Of a stretch of 64,000 nt of DNA, positions 49,681-58,427 are shown one piece after another; positions within the stretch are counted from its first letter, which is position 1; each line of letters opens with the position of its first letter. Position numbers and translations under genes: made by a program. Origin of the DNA: Geothrix terrae (GTDB lineage Bacteria; Acidobacteriota; Holophagae; Holophagales; Holophagaceae); assembly GCF_022808775.1 (NCBI RefSeq), contig NZ_JAKZLA010000004.1:248001-312000 (forward strand), read 5' to 3'. The notes under the pieces were generated by a model. That model ran no database searches and had not been told where the DNA came from. It saw nothing but the letters and a program-made list of their open reading frames with translations.

Positions 49681-50820
49681 ATGCCCATGCACCCAGCCAA
49701 TCCCACCTTGCGTTCCCTCTCGACCGGCCTCCTCGGCGCGGCCCTGCTTGGCTTGGCGGCCTGCGGCGGAGGAGGCGGCGGCGGCACCAGCGCCCCGCCC
49801 CCACCTCCGCCCACCTACCAGGTCACCAGCCTCGTGACGGACCAGGCCACGACCGGCGCCACCACCGACACCCACCTGGTGAACCCCTGGGGGCTGGCTT
49901 ACGGCCCCACCACGCGGTTCTGGGTGGCCGACCAGGGCACCGCCACCGCCACGGTGTATGACGGGCTCGGCCAGATGCTGGCGACCCCCCTCGTGGTCTC
50001 CGATCCTCCCGCGGCGGGCCGCGCCGTGGGCGGCCCCACAGGCATGGTGTTCAACGCCAGCACCGGCTTCCAGGGGGACATCTTCATCATGGCCTCCCTG
50101 GACGGATGCATCTCCGGCTGGAGCGCGGGCACCGCGGTCACGCGCCGGGTGGACCACTCCGCCTCGGGCGCCATCTACACCGGGCTGGCCCAGGGCATCT
50201 CGGCCAGCGCGACCTACCTGTACGCCGCCAACCTGGCCGGGGGGACCATCGACGTCTTCGACGCCGCCTATGCCCCCGTGACCCTGGCGGCGGGCGCCCT
50301 CGTGGATCCGGCCCTCCCGGCCGGCTACTCGCCGTACAACGTCCAGGTGCTGGCCGGAAAGCTCTACGTGACCTACGCCCAGTACACCGCCGGGAACCCT
50401 CGGGAGACCACCGGTGCGGGGCTCGGCATCGTGAGCGTCTTCAACCTCGACGGCACCTTCGTCCAGCGCCTCGCCACGGGCGGCTCGCTCAACGCGCCCT
50501 GGGGCCTGGCCCTGGCGCCCGCGAGCTTCGGCCCCTTCGGTGGCGCGCTGCTGGTGGGCAACTTCGGGGACGGGCGCATCACCGCCTACAACGCCGCCAC
50601 CGGGGCCCTGATGGGACAGCTCATGGGACCGGCGGGCACGCCCATCTCCGTCAGCGGCCTCTGGGGCCTGGCCTTCGGGAACGACGCCTCGGCCGGAAAG
50701 TCCACCCAGCTCTACCTCGCGGCGGGCCCGCAGGGCCAGACCCACGGCCTCTTCGCCACCATCAGCTACGGCGCCACCGGAACGGGCGGTGGCACGGGCG
50801 GCGGCCCATACGGCTACTGA
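49681..50820 (+). CDS. TIGR03118-like beta-propeller lipoprotein
   Basis: 379 residues. The lipobox LAAC is followed by a poly-glycine and poly-proline linker, then NHL-like repeats: VNPWGLAYGPTTRFWVADQG, ATATVYDGLGQ, GGPTGMVFNA and the late NAPWGLALAPASFGPFGGAL are typical of TIGR03118 proteins. It is expected to be an extracytoplasmic lipid-anchored propeller; no activity is known. The C-terminus is a glycine-rich tail. Start ATG 49681 has CGGGAGG five bases upstream. Upstream-facing neighbour is the barrel gene; downstream is the MocR-like gene. Confidence 0.85.
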   Translation: MPMHPANPTLRSLSTGLLGAALLGLAACGGGGGGGTSAPPPPPPTYQVTSLVTDQATTGATTDTHLVNPWGLAYGPTTRFWVADQGTATATVYDGLGQMLATPLVVSDPPAAGRAVGGPTGMVFNASTGFQGDIFIMASLDGCISGWSAGTAVTRRVDHSASGAIYTGLAQGISASATYLYAANLAGGTIDVFDAAYAPVTLAAGALVDPALPAGYSPYNVQVLAGKLYVTYAQYTAGNPRETTGAGLGIVSVFNLDGTFVQRLATGGSLNAPWGLALAPASFGPFGGALLVGNFGDGRITAYNAATGALMGQLMGPAGTPISVSGLWGLAFGNDASAGKSTQLYLAAGPQGQTHGLFATISYGATGTGGGTGGGPYGY

Positions 50821-50870
50821 CCTTGACGGGGATAACTCCGAACCGGATGCTGGTCGTGACAGGGAGCCGG

Positions 50871-52343
50871 ATGGGCAGCTGGGACCTCGCCATCGCGCTG
50901 GACCGATCCAATGCCGAACCTCTGTACCTCCAGCTGGTGAAGGCCATCGAGGAGGGCATCCGCCACGGGCGCTTCAAGCCCGGGGATGCCCTCCCGGGGA
51001 CCCGGGCCATGGCCGAGCTCCTCGGCGTGAACCGCAACACCACCCTGGCCGCCTATCGCGAGCTCGAGGCCGAGGGCTGGATCGAGGCCTCCCCCGATCG
51101 CGGCACCTTCATCGCCCGGAACCAGCCCGTGGTCCTCGACGCCCCCGCGGGCATCGCCGCCCAGGACTCGGCCTCCTGGAAGCGGACCACGCCCCGGGAG
51201 GGTCCCTTCTTCCAGCCCGGGATGCCCGCGCCCGAGTCTTTCCAGCTCCTCCCGGACACCACGGATCTGCGGCTCACGCCCACGGAGGCCATCCACCGCG
51301 CCTACGGCCGGGTGCTGCGCCTGCATCCGGAGCGCCTGCTCCAGCCGGGCTGGGATCCCCGGGGCCTGCTGGACCTGCGGAACTCGCTCTGCAAGATGCT
51401 GCGCGACCTGCGCGGCCTCTCGGTGGAAGCGGGCAACCTCCTGCTCACCCGCGGCCTGATGAGCACCCTCAACCTGGTGTCGCGGGTGCTCTTCGCGCCC
51501 GGGGACGCGGTGGCGGTGGAGAACCCCGGGCAGTTCCGCGTGGCCGAGGCCTTCCGGGCCGCCGGCGCCCGGCTCTTCGCCGTCCCCGTGGACGCCCACG
51601 GCCTGGATGTGGAGGCCCTCGAGCACCTCCTGCGCCGGGAGCCCATCCGCCTCCTCTACCTCACCACGGCGCCCCAGCAGCCTACCCAGGTGAGCCTGGA
51701 TCCGGCCCGGCGCCAGCGGCTGCTCCAGCTCTCGGAGGCCCACGGCTTCCGCATCCTGGAAGGCGACCCGGCCCTGGGCTTCCACCGGGAGCGCAACCCG
51801 CGCCTCCCCCTCGCCAGCGAAGATCCCAAGGGCCGCGTGCTCTACTTCAGCAGCTTCGAGCAGATCCTCGCGCCGGGCATGCAGGTGGGCTTCCTGGCGG
51901 GCGAGGCGAGCCTCATCAAAGCGCTGGCCCAACAGCGCCAGCTGGTGGACTGGCCCGGCAACCTCGTGCAGGAGGCCACCATCGAGGAGACCCTGCGCGA
52001 CGGCGAGATCGTCCGGCACCTGCGCCGCGTGCGGAAGCTCACGGACGAGCGGCGGGAGACCATGGTGGACCGCCTGCTGCTGCACCTCCATCCGGCCATC
52101 TCCGTGAAGAACCCCCGGGAAGGCCTCTCGCTGTGGGTCCGCGTGGCCGAAGGCGTGCCCCTCGAGGCCTGGACCGAGCGCTGCCTCGCCCACGGCGTAG
52201 TGGTCTACCCGGGGAGCCTGTACGACCTCCACCACCAGCCCGTGCCCTACCTGAGCCTGGGCTTCGCCGCCCACGACCTGGATGAGCAGAACGAGGCCTG
52301 CCGCCGCATGGCCCTGGCCCTGACCGAGGCCAGAGCCAGCTGA
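50871..52343 (+). CDS. MocR-like GntR/aminotransferase regulator lacking the PLP lysine
   Basis: 490 residues. A GntR-type winged helix (PLYLQLVKAIEEGIRHGRF, LLGVNRNTTLAAYRELEAEG, GTFIA) is joined to a class-I aminotransferase-like domain. In MocR/PdxR proteins PLP binds the lysine of a TFSKxLAPG loop; here the loop reads SSFEQILAPG, with Gln331 at the lysine position. The usual DDYDSEF reads GDPALGF. DNA binding looks intact, but the effector domain should not form a PLP aldimine. Start ATG 50871 is preferred over 50847 because GGGAG lies four bases upstream. rsmH follows after 16 bases. Confidence 0.87.
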   Translation: MGSWDLAIALDRSNAEPLYLQLVKAIEEGIRHGRFKPGDALPGTRAMAELLGVNRNTTLAAYRELEAEGWIEASPDRGTFIARNQPVVLDAPAGIAAQDSASWKRTTPREGPFFQPGMPAPESFQLLPDTTDLRLTPTEAIHRAYGRVLRLHPERLLQPGWDPRGLLDLRNSLCKMLRDLRGLSVEAGNLLLTRGLMSTLNLVSRVLFAPGDAVAVENPGQFRVAEAFRAAGARLFAVPVDAHGLDVEALEHLLRREPIRLLYLTTAPQQPTQVSLDPARRQRLLQLSEAHGFRILEGDPALGFHRERNPRLPLASEDPKGRVLYFSSFEQILAPGMQVGFLAGEASLIKALAQQRQLVDWPGNLVQEATIEETLRDGEIVRHLRRVRKLTDERRETMVDRLLLHLHPAISVKNPREGLSLWVRVAEGVPLEAWTERCLAHGVVVYPGSLYDLHHQPVPYLSLGFAAHDLDEQNEACRRMALALTEARAS

Positions 52344-52347
52344 CGGC

Positions 52348-52353
52348 TACCAT
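52348..52353 (+). promoter_or_regulatory. Candidate -10 box (TACCAT), leaderless start
   Basis: CGGCTACCATGG, with TACCAT exactly six bases before ATG 52360 of rsmH and directly after the MocR-like stop codon. No ribosome site is present. Confidence 0.45.
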
Positions 52354-52359
52354 GGCTTC

Positions 52360-53385
52360 ATGAACGATCAGGATCCGCGGCCCCCGCGCCGACCCCGCTA
52401 CAAGGGCACCCACCCCCGGCGCTTCGATGAGAAGTACAAGGAGCTGGCGCCGGAGCGCTACGCCGAAGAGCAGGCCAAGGTGGCGGCCCGGGGGCACACG
52501 CCCGCCGGCACCCACCGGTCGATCATGGTGGACGAGATCCTCCGGGTGCTCGATCCCAAGCCGGGTGACGTGGCCCTGGACGCCACCCTGGGCTACGGCG
52601 GCCACGCCCGGGAGCTCCTGACGCGACTTCAGCCCGGCGGGCGGCTCGTGGGCCTGGACGTGGATCCCCTCGAGCTGCCCCGCACCGAGGCGCGGCTGCG
52701 GGCGCTGGGCTTCGACGAGGCCGCGCTGATCGTGCGCCGCACCAACTTCGCCAGCCTCGCCAAGGTGGCGGCGGAGCTCGGTCCCTTCGACCTGGTGCTG
52801 GCCGACCTGGGCGTGTCCTCCATGCAGATCGACAACCCGGCCCGGGGCTTCACCTGGAAGGCCGACGGCCCGCTGGACCTGCGCCTCAACCCCCAGAAGG
52901 GCCGTTCCGCCGCGGACCTGCTGGCCACGCTGGACGCGCCCGCCCTGGCGGAACTGCTGGTGGAGAACGCCGATGAGCCCCACGCGGAGGTCCTCGCACC
53001 GGCGATCGCGGGCCTGCGGATCCGCACCACGCGGGAGCTGGCGGACCGCGTGCGTGCGGCCCTGCCCGGCCTGGAGGTCGACGAGCTCAAGAAGGTCCTC
53101 CAGCGCACCTTCCAGGCCCTGCGCATCGCCGTGAACGACGAGTTCGGCGCCCTGGACCGCTTCCTGGCCCAACTGCCCGGCGCCCTGCGCCCGGCCGGCC
53201 GCGTGGCCATCCTCACCTTCCATTCCGGCGAGGACCGCCGCGTGAAGAAGGCCTTCCAGCAGGGGCTCCGGGAAGGCCTCTACGCGGAGGTCGCGCCCGA
53301 GCCCATCCGCGCCTCGCCCGAGGAGCGCCGCGCCAATCCCCGCTCCACCAGCGCCAAGCTCCGCTGGGCGGTGCGGGGTCTCTGA
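52360..53385 (+). CDS. rsmH: 16S rRNA m4C1402 methyltransferase RsmH
   Basis: 341 residues. SAM motif LDATLGYGGHARELL, then FDLVLADLGVSSMQIDNPARGF, QRTFQALRIAVNDE, and RVAILTFHSGEDRRVK, all diagnostic of RsmH/MraW. It N4-methylates C1402 in the ribosomal P site. A basic N-terminal extension of about 45 residues (RPPRRPRYKGTHPRRFDEKY) precedes the usual start region HRSIMVDEIL. It is not in a division-and-cell-wall cluster, where rsmH usually lies. Likely leaderless or coupled to the preceding gene. Confidence 0.93.
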   Translation: MNDQDPRPPRRPRYKGTHPRRFDEKYKELAPERYAEEQAKVAARGHTPAGTHRSIMVDEILRVLDPKPGDVALDATLGYGGHARELLTRLQPGGRLVGLDVDPLELPRTEARLRALGFDEAALIVRRTNFASLAKVAAELGPFDLVLADLGVSSMQIDNPARGFTWKADGPLDLRLNPQKGRSAADLLATLDAPALAELLVENADEPHAEVLAPAIAGLRIRTTRELADRVRAALPGLEVDELKKVLQRTFQALRIAVNDEFGALDRFLAQLPGALRPAGRVAILTFHSGEDRRVKKAFQQGLREGLYAEVAPEPIRASPEERRANPRSTSAKLRWAVRGL

Positions 53386-53389
53386 CATG

Positions 53390-53435
53390 AAGGGGGGACC
53401 GCCCGCTCGCCGAAGCTCGCTCTGCGTCCCCCCTT
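53390..53435. terminator. Two-way hairpin terminator between rsmH and the M28 peptidase
   Basis: 10-bp stem AAGGGGGGAC/GTCCCCCCTT around a 26-base loop, just after the rsmH stop and before the stop of the convergent peptidase. Ends in TTT on the plus strand. Confidence 0.55.
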
Positions 53436-53484
53436 TGACCCCCACGCGATGTCCGGGCCGAGCCCGGCCACCGCGTTTGATCCC

Positions 53485-55020
53485 TCAGCGCTCGGTCCCA
53501 GCCAGCCGGCCCAGCTCCAGCGCGAAGCGCACCTGCTGCATCAGGCCCGCCAGGTTCCAGGCGGGGTCATAGCGGTCCGAAGGGCGGTGGTAGTGGTTCA
53601 GGAAGTCCGAGGCCTTCGCCTGGGCCGCGGCCTTATCGCCCAGGTAGTCCCAGCCGCCGTCCAGCGAGAAGCCCGGCGACAGGGCGGGCACGCCCGCCTT
53701 CATGAAGGGGAAGTGGTCCGAGCGGAAGCAGAGGCCCGCGGGGTCCGCCTTCGGCGGCGTGATCACCAGGCCCGACGCGGCTGCCGCCCGGGCGCAGAGG
53801 GCGCGGGTGGCCGGATCATCCGACCCCAGCAGACCGATGTCGCGGGTGGGCCCCACCACGTTCAGGCTTTCGAGGTTGATGACAAGCCGGGTCTTCGCCA
53901 GCGGCCGCAGGGGCGAGGCCACGTAAGCCGAGGAGCCCAGCAGTCCCTGCTCCTCCCCGCACGGGAAGAGGAACAGCACGCTCCGCGGGAGGGGCTGGGT
54001 CGCCAGTGCCTTCGCCAGGGCCAGCACTGCGGCGCAGCCCGTGGCGTTGTCCACGGCGCCGCTGTAGATGGCCCCGTCCGGCGCCTTGCCGAAGTGGTCC
54101 CAGTGGGCCGAGTAGATCACGCACTCGTCGCGGAGGGCGGGGTCTGTGCCCGGCAGGAGGCCAGCCACATTCCACTGGTCCAAGGACCGGACAACGGAGC
54201 GCAGCGTCCCCTCGGCGCGAAGGGTCAGCGGCACGGGACGGAAGCCCTGGGCATCGGCGCTGGCGGCCAGGGCCCGGAAATCCTGGCCTGCCGCGGCGAA
54301 GAGACGGGTGGCGAAGGCTTCGGTGATCCACCCTTGCAGGGCGCCGGACTGGCCTGAACCCTGCTGCTGGAAGCGCTCGCCGGCCCAACCGTTCCGGACC
54401 ACGGTCCAGCCATAGCCGGCGGAGGCGTCCGTGTGCACCAGCAGCGCGCCTGCGGCGCCTCGGCGGCGGGCCTCCTCGAACTTGTAGGTCCACCGGCCCT
54501 CGTAGTTCTCGGGCTGGCAGCAGAGGGGCCTGGGCTGGCCCCCCTTGCGGTCGCCCACGAGCATGACCAGGATCTTGCCGCGCACATCCGTTCCCTTGTA
54601 GTCATCCCGGCGACCATCGGGGGCGGCGATGCCATGGCCCACGAAGACCAGGGAGGCGTCCACAGCGAGGCTGGGCTCGGCCCCGGCCGCGCCCACCACG
54701 AGATCAGCCCCTAGTACGGCCGCTGTGCCACCCTTCGGCGTCTCGAAGCTGAGACTGCTGGCAGCCGCGTCCAGGCGGACGCCCGCTAGCCGTACGGTCT
54801 GGCGGTAGCTGGTGCCATTGGCAGGCTGGAGACCCATCACCTGCAGCTGGGTTTCCAGATACCGCACGGCCAATTCCCCGCCGCGCTGGCCGGTGCCGCG
54901 GCCCTCCAGCACATCATCCGCCAGGAAGGCCAGGTGGGCGCGCAGGGCGCCTTCCTCCACCGGGGAGCGCTGGGCCAGCAGGCTCGAGCAGGCGAGGGCG
55001 AGGCAGAGGATGGTTCGCAT
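53485..55020 (-). CDS. M28-family zinc aminopeptidase, exported
   Basis: 511 residues with a signal peptide (TILCLALACSSLLAQ). N-terminal and inserted PA-like domain (about residues 95-240), then the M28 peptidase core with the full di-zinc set: YSAHWDHFG (His, Asp), VDNATGCAAVL (Asp), FPCGEEQGLLGS (Glu pair), NLES and RSDHFPFMKAG (His). It should remove N-terminal residues from peptides in the periplasm or outside the cell. Start ATG 55020 has GGAG six bases upstream. Divergent from the tricorn-like protease, with 130 bases between them. Confidence 0.92.
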   Translation of the reverse strand: MRTILCLALACSSLLAQRSPVEEGALRAHLAFLADDVLEGRGTGQRGGELAVRYLETQLQVMGLQPANGTSYRQTVRLAGVRLDAAASSLSFETPKGGTAAVLGADLVVGAAGAEPSLAVDASLVFVGHGIAAPDGRRDDYKGTDVRGKILVMLVGDRKGGQPRPLCCQPENYEGRWTYKFEEARRRGAAGALLVHTDASAGYGWTVVRNGWAGERFQQQGSGQSGALQGWITEAFATRLFAAAGQDFRALAASADAQGFRPVPLTLRAEGTLRSVVRSLDQWNVAGLLPGTDPALRDECVIYSAHWDHFGKAPDGAIYSGAVDNATGCAAVLALAKALATQPLPRSVLFLFPCGEEQGLLGSSAYVASPLRPLAKTRLVINLESLNVVGPTRDIGLLGSDDPATRALCARAAAASGLVITPPKADPAGLCFRSDHFPFMKAGVPALSPGFSLDGGWDYLGDKAAAQAKASDFLNHYHRPSDRYDPAWNLAGLMQQVRFALELGRLAGTER

Positions 55021-55113
55021 GGCGGACTCCGGGACCACCTTAGCGCGTCCAACGAGCCGGTGTTGTCCAAGGCAACCGTCCATCCACCCTCAACCTTCCG
55101 GCCTCCTCCTGCG

Positions 55114-55119
55114 TATGCT
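55114..55119 (+). promoter_or_regulatory. Candidate -10 box (TATGCT) for the tricorn-like protease
   Basis: TGCGTATGCTGCC, 31 bases before ATG 55151; AACCTT 16 bases upstream is a weak -35 candidate. Same TATGCT form as before the S9 peptidase. Confidence 0.4.
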
Positions 55120-55150
55120 GCCTGGACCCCTCAGGAACCCGGAGAGACGT

Positions 55151-58100
55151 ATGCGCCTGTTGCCCTTCTTCGCCACCGCCCTCGTCGTGGCGGCTTCCGT
55201 CAGCGCCTCGGCGCAGATCGACGCCCGCCTGATGCGCTATCCCGACGTGTCGGCGACGCAGATCGTCTTCACCTACGCCAACGACCTGTGGATCGTTCCC
55301 AAGGCCGGCGGCACGGCCCAGCGGCTGTCCACCCCCAAGGGCGAGGAGTCCTTCGCCCGCTTCTCACCGGACGGCCGGGAGGTGGCATTCAGCGGCAACT
55401 ACGACGGGAACCTGGATGTCTACACGCTGCCCGTGGCTGGCGGCATCCCTGCACGGGTCACCCACCACCCCATGGCCGATCGCATGGTGGACTGGACCCC
55501 CGATGGCAAGTCCCTGCTCTTCGCCTCGGGCATGGAGTCCGGCAAGGACCGCTTCAACAAGCTCTTCACGGTGGCGAAGGAGGGTGGCCTGCCGAAGGCC
55601 CTGCCCCTGCCCTACGCGGAATTCGGCGCCCTGTCCCCGGACGGCAAGGTCCTGGCCTACCAGCCCATCAGCACGGACTTCCGCACCTGGAAGCGCTACC
55701 GCGGCGGCATGGCTTCGGAGATATGGTTCTACGACCTGGAGAAGAAGACCGCCAGCCGCCTGCCCAGCGAGGGCGGTTCCAACGACTCCCAGCCCATGTG
55801 GTACGGCGGGAAGCTCTACTTCCTGTCGGATCGCGATGCCGTGAAGCGGGCCAACATCTGGTCCTACGATCTGGCCACGAAGGCCTTCAAGCAGATCACC
55901 TTCTTCAAGGACTACGACGCCCACTTCCCCGCCATCGGCCCCTCGGACATCGTGCTCGAGGCCGGCGGACTGCTCTACCGGATCGAGCTGCCTTCCGAGC
56001 ACCTCGTGGAGGTGAAGGTCGAGGTAGTGACGGACCAGGCCACCCTGAAGCCCCGGGAAGAGAACGCCAGCAAGCTCCTGAAGAATCCCACGCTGTCTCC
56101 CCAGGGCAAGCGCGCGGTCTTCGAGGCCCGCGGCGAGGCTTTCTCCGTGCCTGCGGACAAGGGCTACGTGATCAACCTCACGCGCACGCCCGGCGCCGCG
56201 GAACGCTACCCCGCGCTGTCCCCGGATGGGAAGCAGGTGGCCTATTTCAGTGACCGCAGCGGCGAGTACGAGCTGTGCGTACGGCCCGCGGATGGATCCG
56301 GCCAGGAACGCCAGGTCACGCACCTGGGCCCCGGCTTCCGCTACCGCATCTCCTGGTCCCCGGATGGCAAGCACGTCGCCTTCGCGGACCAGGCCATGCA
56401 CATCAACCTCTGCGACCTGGCCACTGGCAAGGTGCAGACGATGGACAAGGGCCTCTTCCTGTCCGATGGCCCCCTGGAGGCCTTCCGCGCCAGCTGGTCC
56501 CCGGACAGCCGCTGGGTCGCCTTCCCCCTCGACACCCCCAACCGCAACAGCGTGATCGCTATCTACGACACGAAGACTGGACAGCGGCACCAGGTGACGG
56601 CGCCCTTCTACAACGCCGGCGACCCCGCCTTCGATCCCGAAGGCAAGTACCTCTTCCTCAGTACCGGCCAGCAGTTCGCGCCCACCTACAGCGACCTGGA
56701 CGGCACCTGGGTTTATGCCGCCACCACCCGCCTGGCGGCCCTGCCCCTGCGCAAGGACGTACCCTCACCCCTGGCCCCCCGCAACGACGCGGACGCGACA
56801 AAGGATGAGAAGGCGAAAGACGAAAAGAAGGAAGCCGGCAATGGAGACGCCAAGAAGGACGCCGACAAGCCCGAAGCTCCCAAGGCCGTGGAGATCGACT
56901 TTGACGGCCTGGAGTCCCGCATGGTGCTGCTGCCTCCTGTGGCCGGCTACTACACGGACCTGGCCGCCACCAAGGGCAAGCTGGTCTACCGTCGCGCCGC
57001 GCAGCTCAACCCCATGGCCGAGACCTTCACGGGCACGCTCTACACCTACAACCTGGAGGAGCGCGAGGAGAAGGCAGTGCTGGCGGACGTGGACGGCGCC
57101 CTTCTCAGCGGGGACGGCAAGAAGGTCCTGGTGAATCGGAAGCAGGAGTACGCCCTCCTGGATCTGAAGCCCGACCAGAAGTTCGAGAAGAAGCTGCCCA
57201 CGGGCGAGCTGATGATGACCGTGGAGCCCCGCGCCGAATGGCAGCAGATCTTCAACGACGCCTGGCGCCTCGAGCGCGACATGTTCTACGACCCCGGCAT
57301 GCACGGCGTGGACTGGAAGGCCCAGAAGGCGCGCTACGGCAAGCTGCTGCAGGACTGCGTCACCCGCGAGGACGTGAACTTCGTCATCGGCGAGCTCATC
57401 TCCGAGCTGAACGCCTCCCACGCCTACCGGGGCGGCGGTGATCAGGAGATGCCGGCCCGGCTCGGTGTCGGCCTCCTGGGCGCGGACTTCGCTCTGGAGC
57501 ACGGCGCCTACCGCATCAAGACCATCCTGCGCGGCGCGGACTGGGACGCCGGCGTCCGCGGTCCCCTGGCCCAGCCTGGCCTCCAGGTGAAGGAGGGCGA
57601 CTACCTCCTGGCCGTGAACCGCATTCCCCTCGATCCCCGCGTGGACCCCTGGGCGGCCTTCCAGGGCCTGGCCGGCAAGACCGTGCTCCTCACTGTCAAT
57701 GACAAGCCCACCCTGGACGGCGCCCGCGACGTGGCGGTGGCGACCGTGGCCAACGACTACCCTCAGCGCTACTGGGCCTGGATCGAGGCCAACCGGCGGT
57801 ACGTGGAGAAGGCCTCCGGCGGCCGCATCGGCTACGTCTACGTGCCCGACACGGGCCTTGGCGGCCAGACGGACCTGGTGCGCCAATTCCGCGGCCAGTG
57901 GGATAAAGAGGGCCTGATCATCGACGAGCGCTTCAACAGCGGCGGCCAGATCCCCGACCGCTTCATCGAGATGCTGGGGCGGAAGACACTCAACTACTGG
58001 GGCGTGCGCGACGGCAAGGACTGGCAGTGGCCCCAGATCGCCCACAACGGCCCCATGGCCATGCTCATCAACGGCTGGAGCGGCTCCGGCGGCGACCTCT

Positions 58101-58426
58101 TCCCCCACTACTTCCGCCAGGCTGGCCTCGGCCCCCTCATCGGCCGGCGCACCTGGGGCGGCCTCATCGGCATCAGCGGCGCCCCCGCTCTCATCGACGG
58201 TGGCAGCGTGACCGTGCCCACCTTCGGCATCTACTCCAAGGAGGGCCAGTGGATCGTCGAGGGCCACGGCGTGGACCCCGACATCGAGGTGATGGACGAT
58301 CCCGCGCTGCTGGCCCAGGGCAAGGATCCCCAGCTCGACCGGGCCATCCAGGAGGTGGAAGCGGCAATCAAGAAACAGCCTGCCGCCACCCGCAAGCCGG
58401 CCTATCCTGACCGCTCCGGAAGGTGA
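55151..58426 (+). CDS. Tricorn-like S41 protease, exported
   Basis: 1091 residues, the usual length for tricorn relatives. Signal peptide (ATALVVAASVSASAQ), two N-terminal beta-propellers with repeated FSPDGREVAFSG/WSPDGKHVAFAD blades, a charged Lys/Glu/Asp-rich linker (about residues 545-580), a C1 domain, PDZ (VKEGDYLLAVNRIPL) and the S41 catalytic domain with nucleophile Ser979 in WSGSGGDLFP. Tricorn proteases cut peptides into short fragments. Start ATG 55151 has GGAG six bases upstream. One base separates it from the MetX-like gene. Confidence 0.94.
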   Translation: MRLLPFFATALVVAASVSASAQIDARLMRYPDVSATQIVFTYANDLWIVPKAGGTAQRLSTPKGEESFARFSPDGREVAFSGNYDGNLDVYTLPVAGGIPARVTHHPMADRMVDWTPDGKSLLFASGMESGKDRFNKLFTVAKEGGLPKALPLPYAEFGALSPDGKVLAYQPISTDFRTWKRYRGGMASEIWFYDLEKKTASRLPSEGGSNDSQPMWYGGKLYFLSDRDAVKRANIWSYDLATKAFKQITFFKDYDAHFPAIGPSDIVLEAGGLLYRIELPSEHLVEVKVEVVTDQATLKPREENASKLLKNPTLSPQGKRAVFEARGEAFSVPADKGYVINLTRTPGAAERYPALSPDGKQVAYFSDRSGEYELCVRPADGSGQERQVTHLGPGFRYRISWSPDGKHVAFADQAMHINLCDLATGKVQTMDKGLFLSDGPLEAFRASWSPDSRWVAFPLDTPNRNSVIAIYDTKTGQRHQVTAPFYNAGDPAFDPEGKYLFLSTGQQFAPTYSDLDGTWVYAATTRLAALPLRKDVPSPLAPRNDADATKDEKAKDEKKEAGNGDAKKDADKPEAPKAVEIDFDGLESRMVLLPPVAGYYTDLAATKGKLVYRRAAQLNPMAETFTGTLYTYNLEEREEKAVLADVDGALLSGDGKKVLVNRKQEYALLDLKPDQKFEKKLPTGELMMTVEPRAEWQQIFNDAWRLERDMFYDPGMHGVDWKAQKARYGKLLQDCVTREDVNFVIGELISELNASHAYRGGGDQEMPARLGVGLLGADFALEHGAYRIKTILRGADWDAGVRGPLAQPGLQVKEGDYLLAVNRIPLDPRVDPWAAFQGLAGKTVLLTVNDKPTLDGARDVAVATVANDYPQRYWAWIEANRRYVEKASGGRIGYVYVPDTGLGGQTDLVRQFRGQWDKEGLIIDERFNSGGQIPDRFIEMLGRKTLNYWGVRDGKDWQWPQIAHNGPMAMLINGWSGSGGDLFPHYFRQAGLGPLIGRRTWGGLIGISGAPALIDGGSVTVPTFGIYSKEGQWIVEGHGVDPDIEVMDDPALLAQGKDPQLDRAIQEVEAAIKKQPAATRKPAYPDRSGR

Positions 58427-58427
58427 C

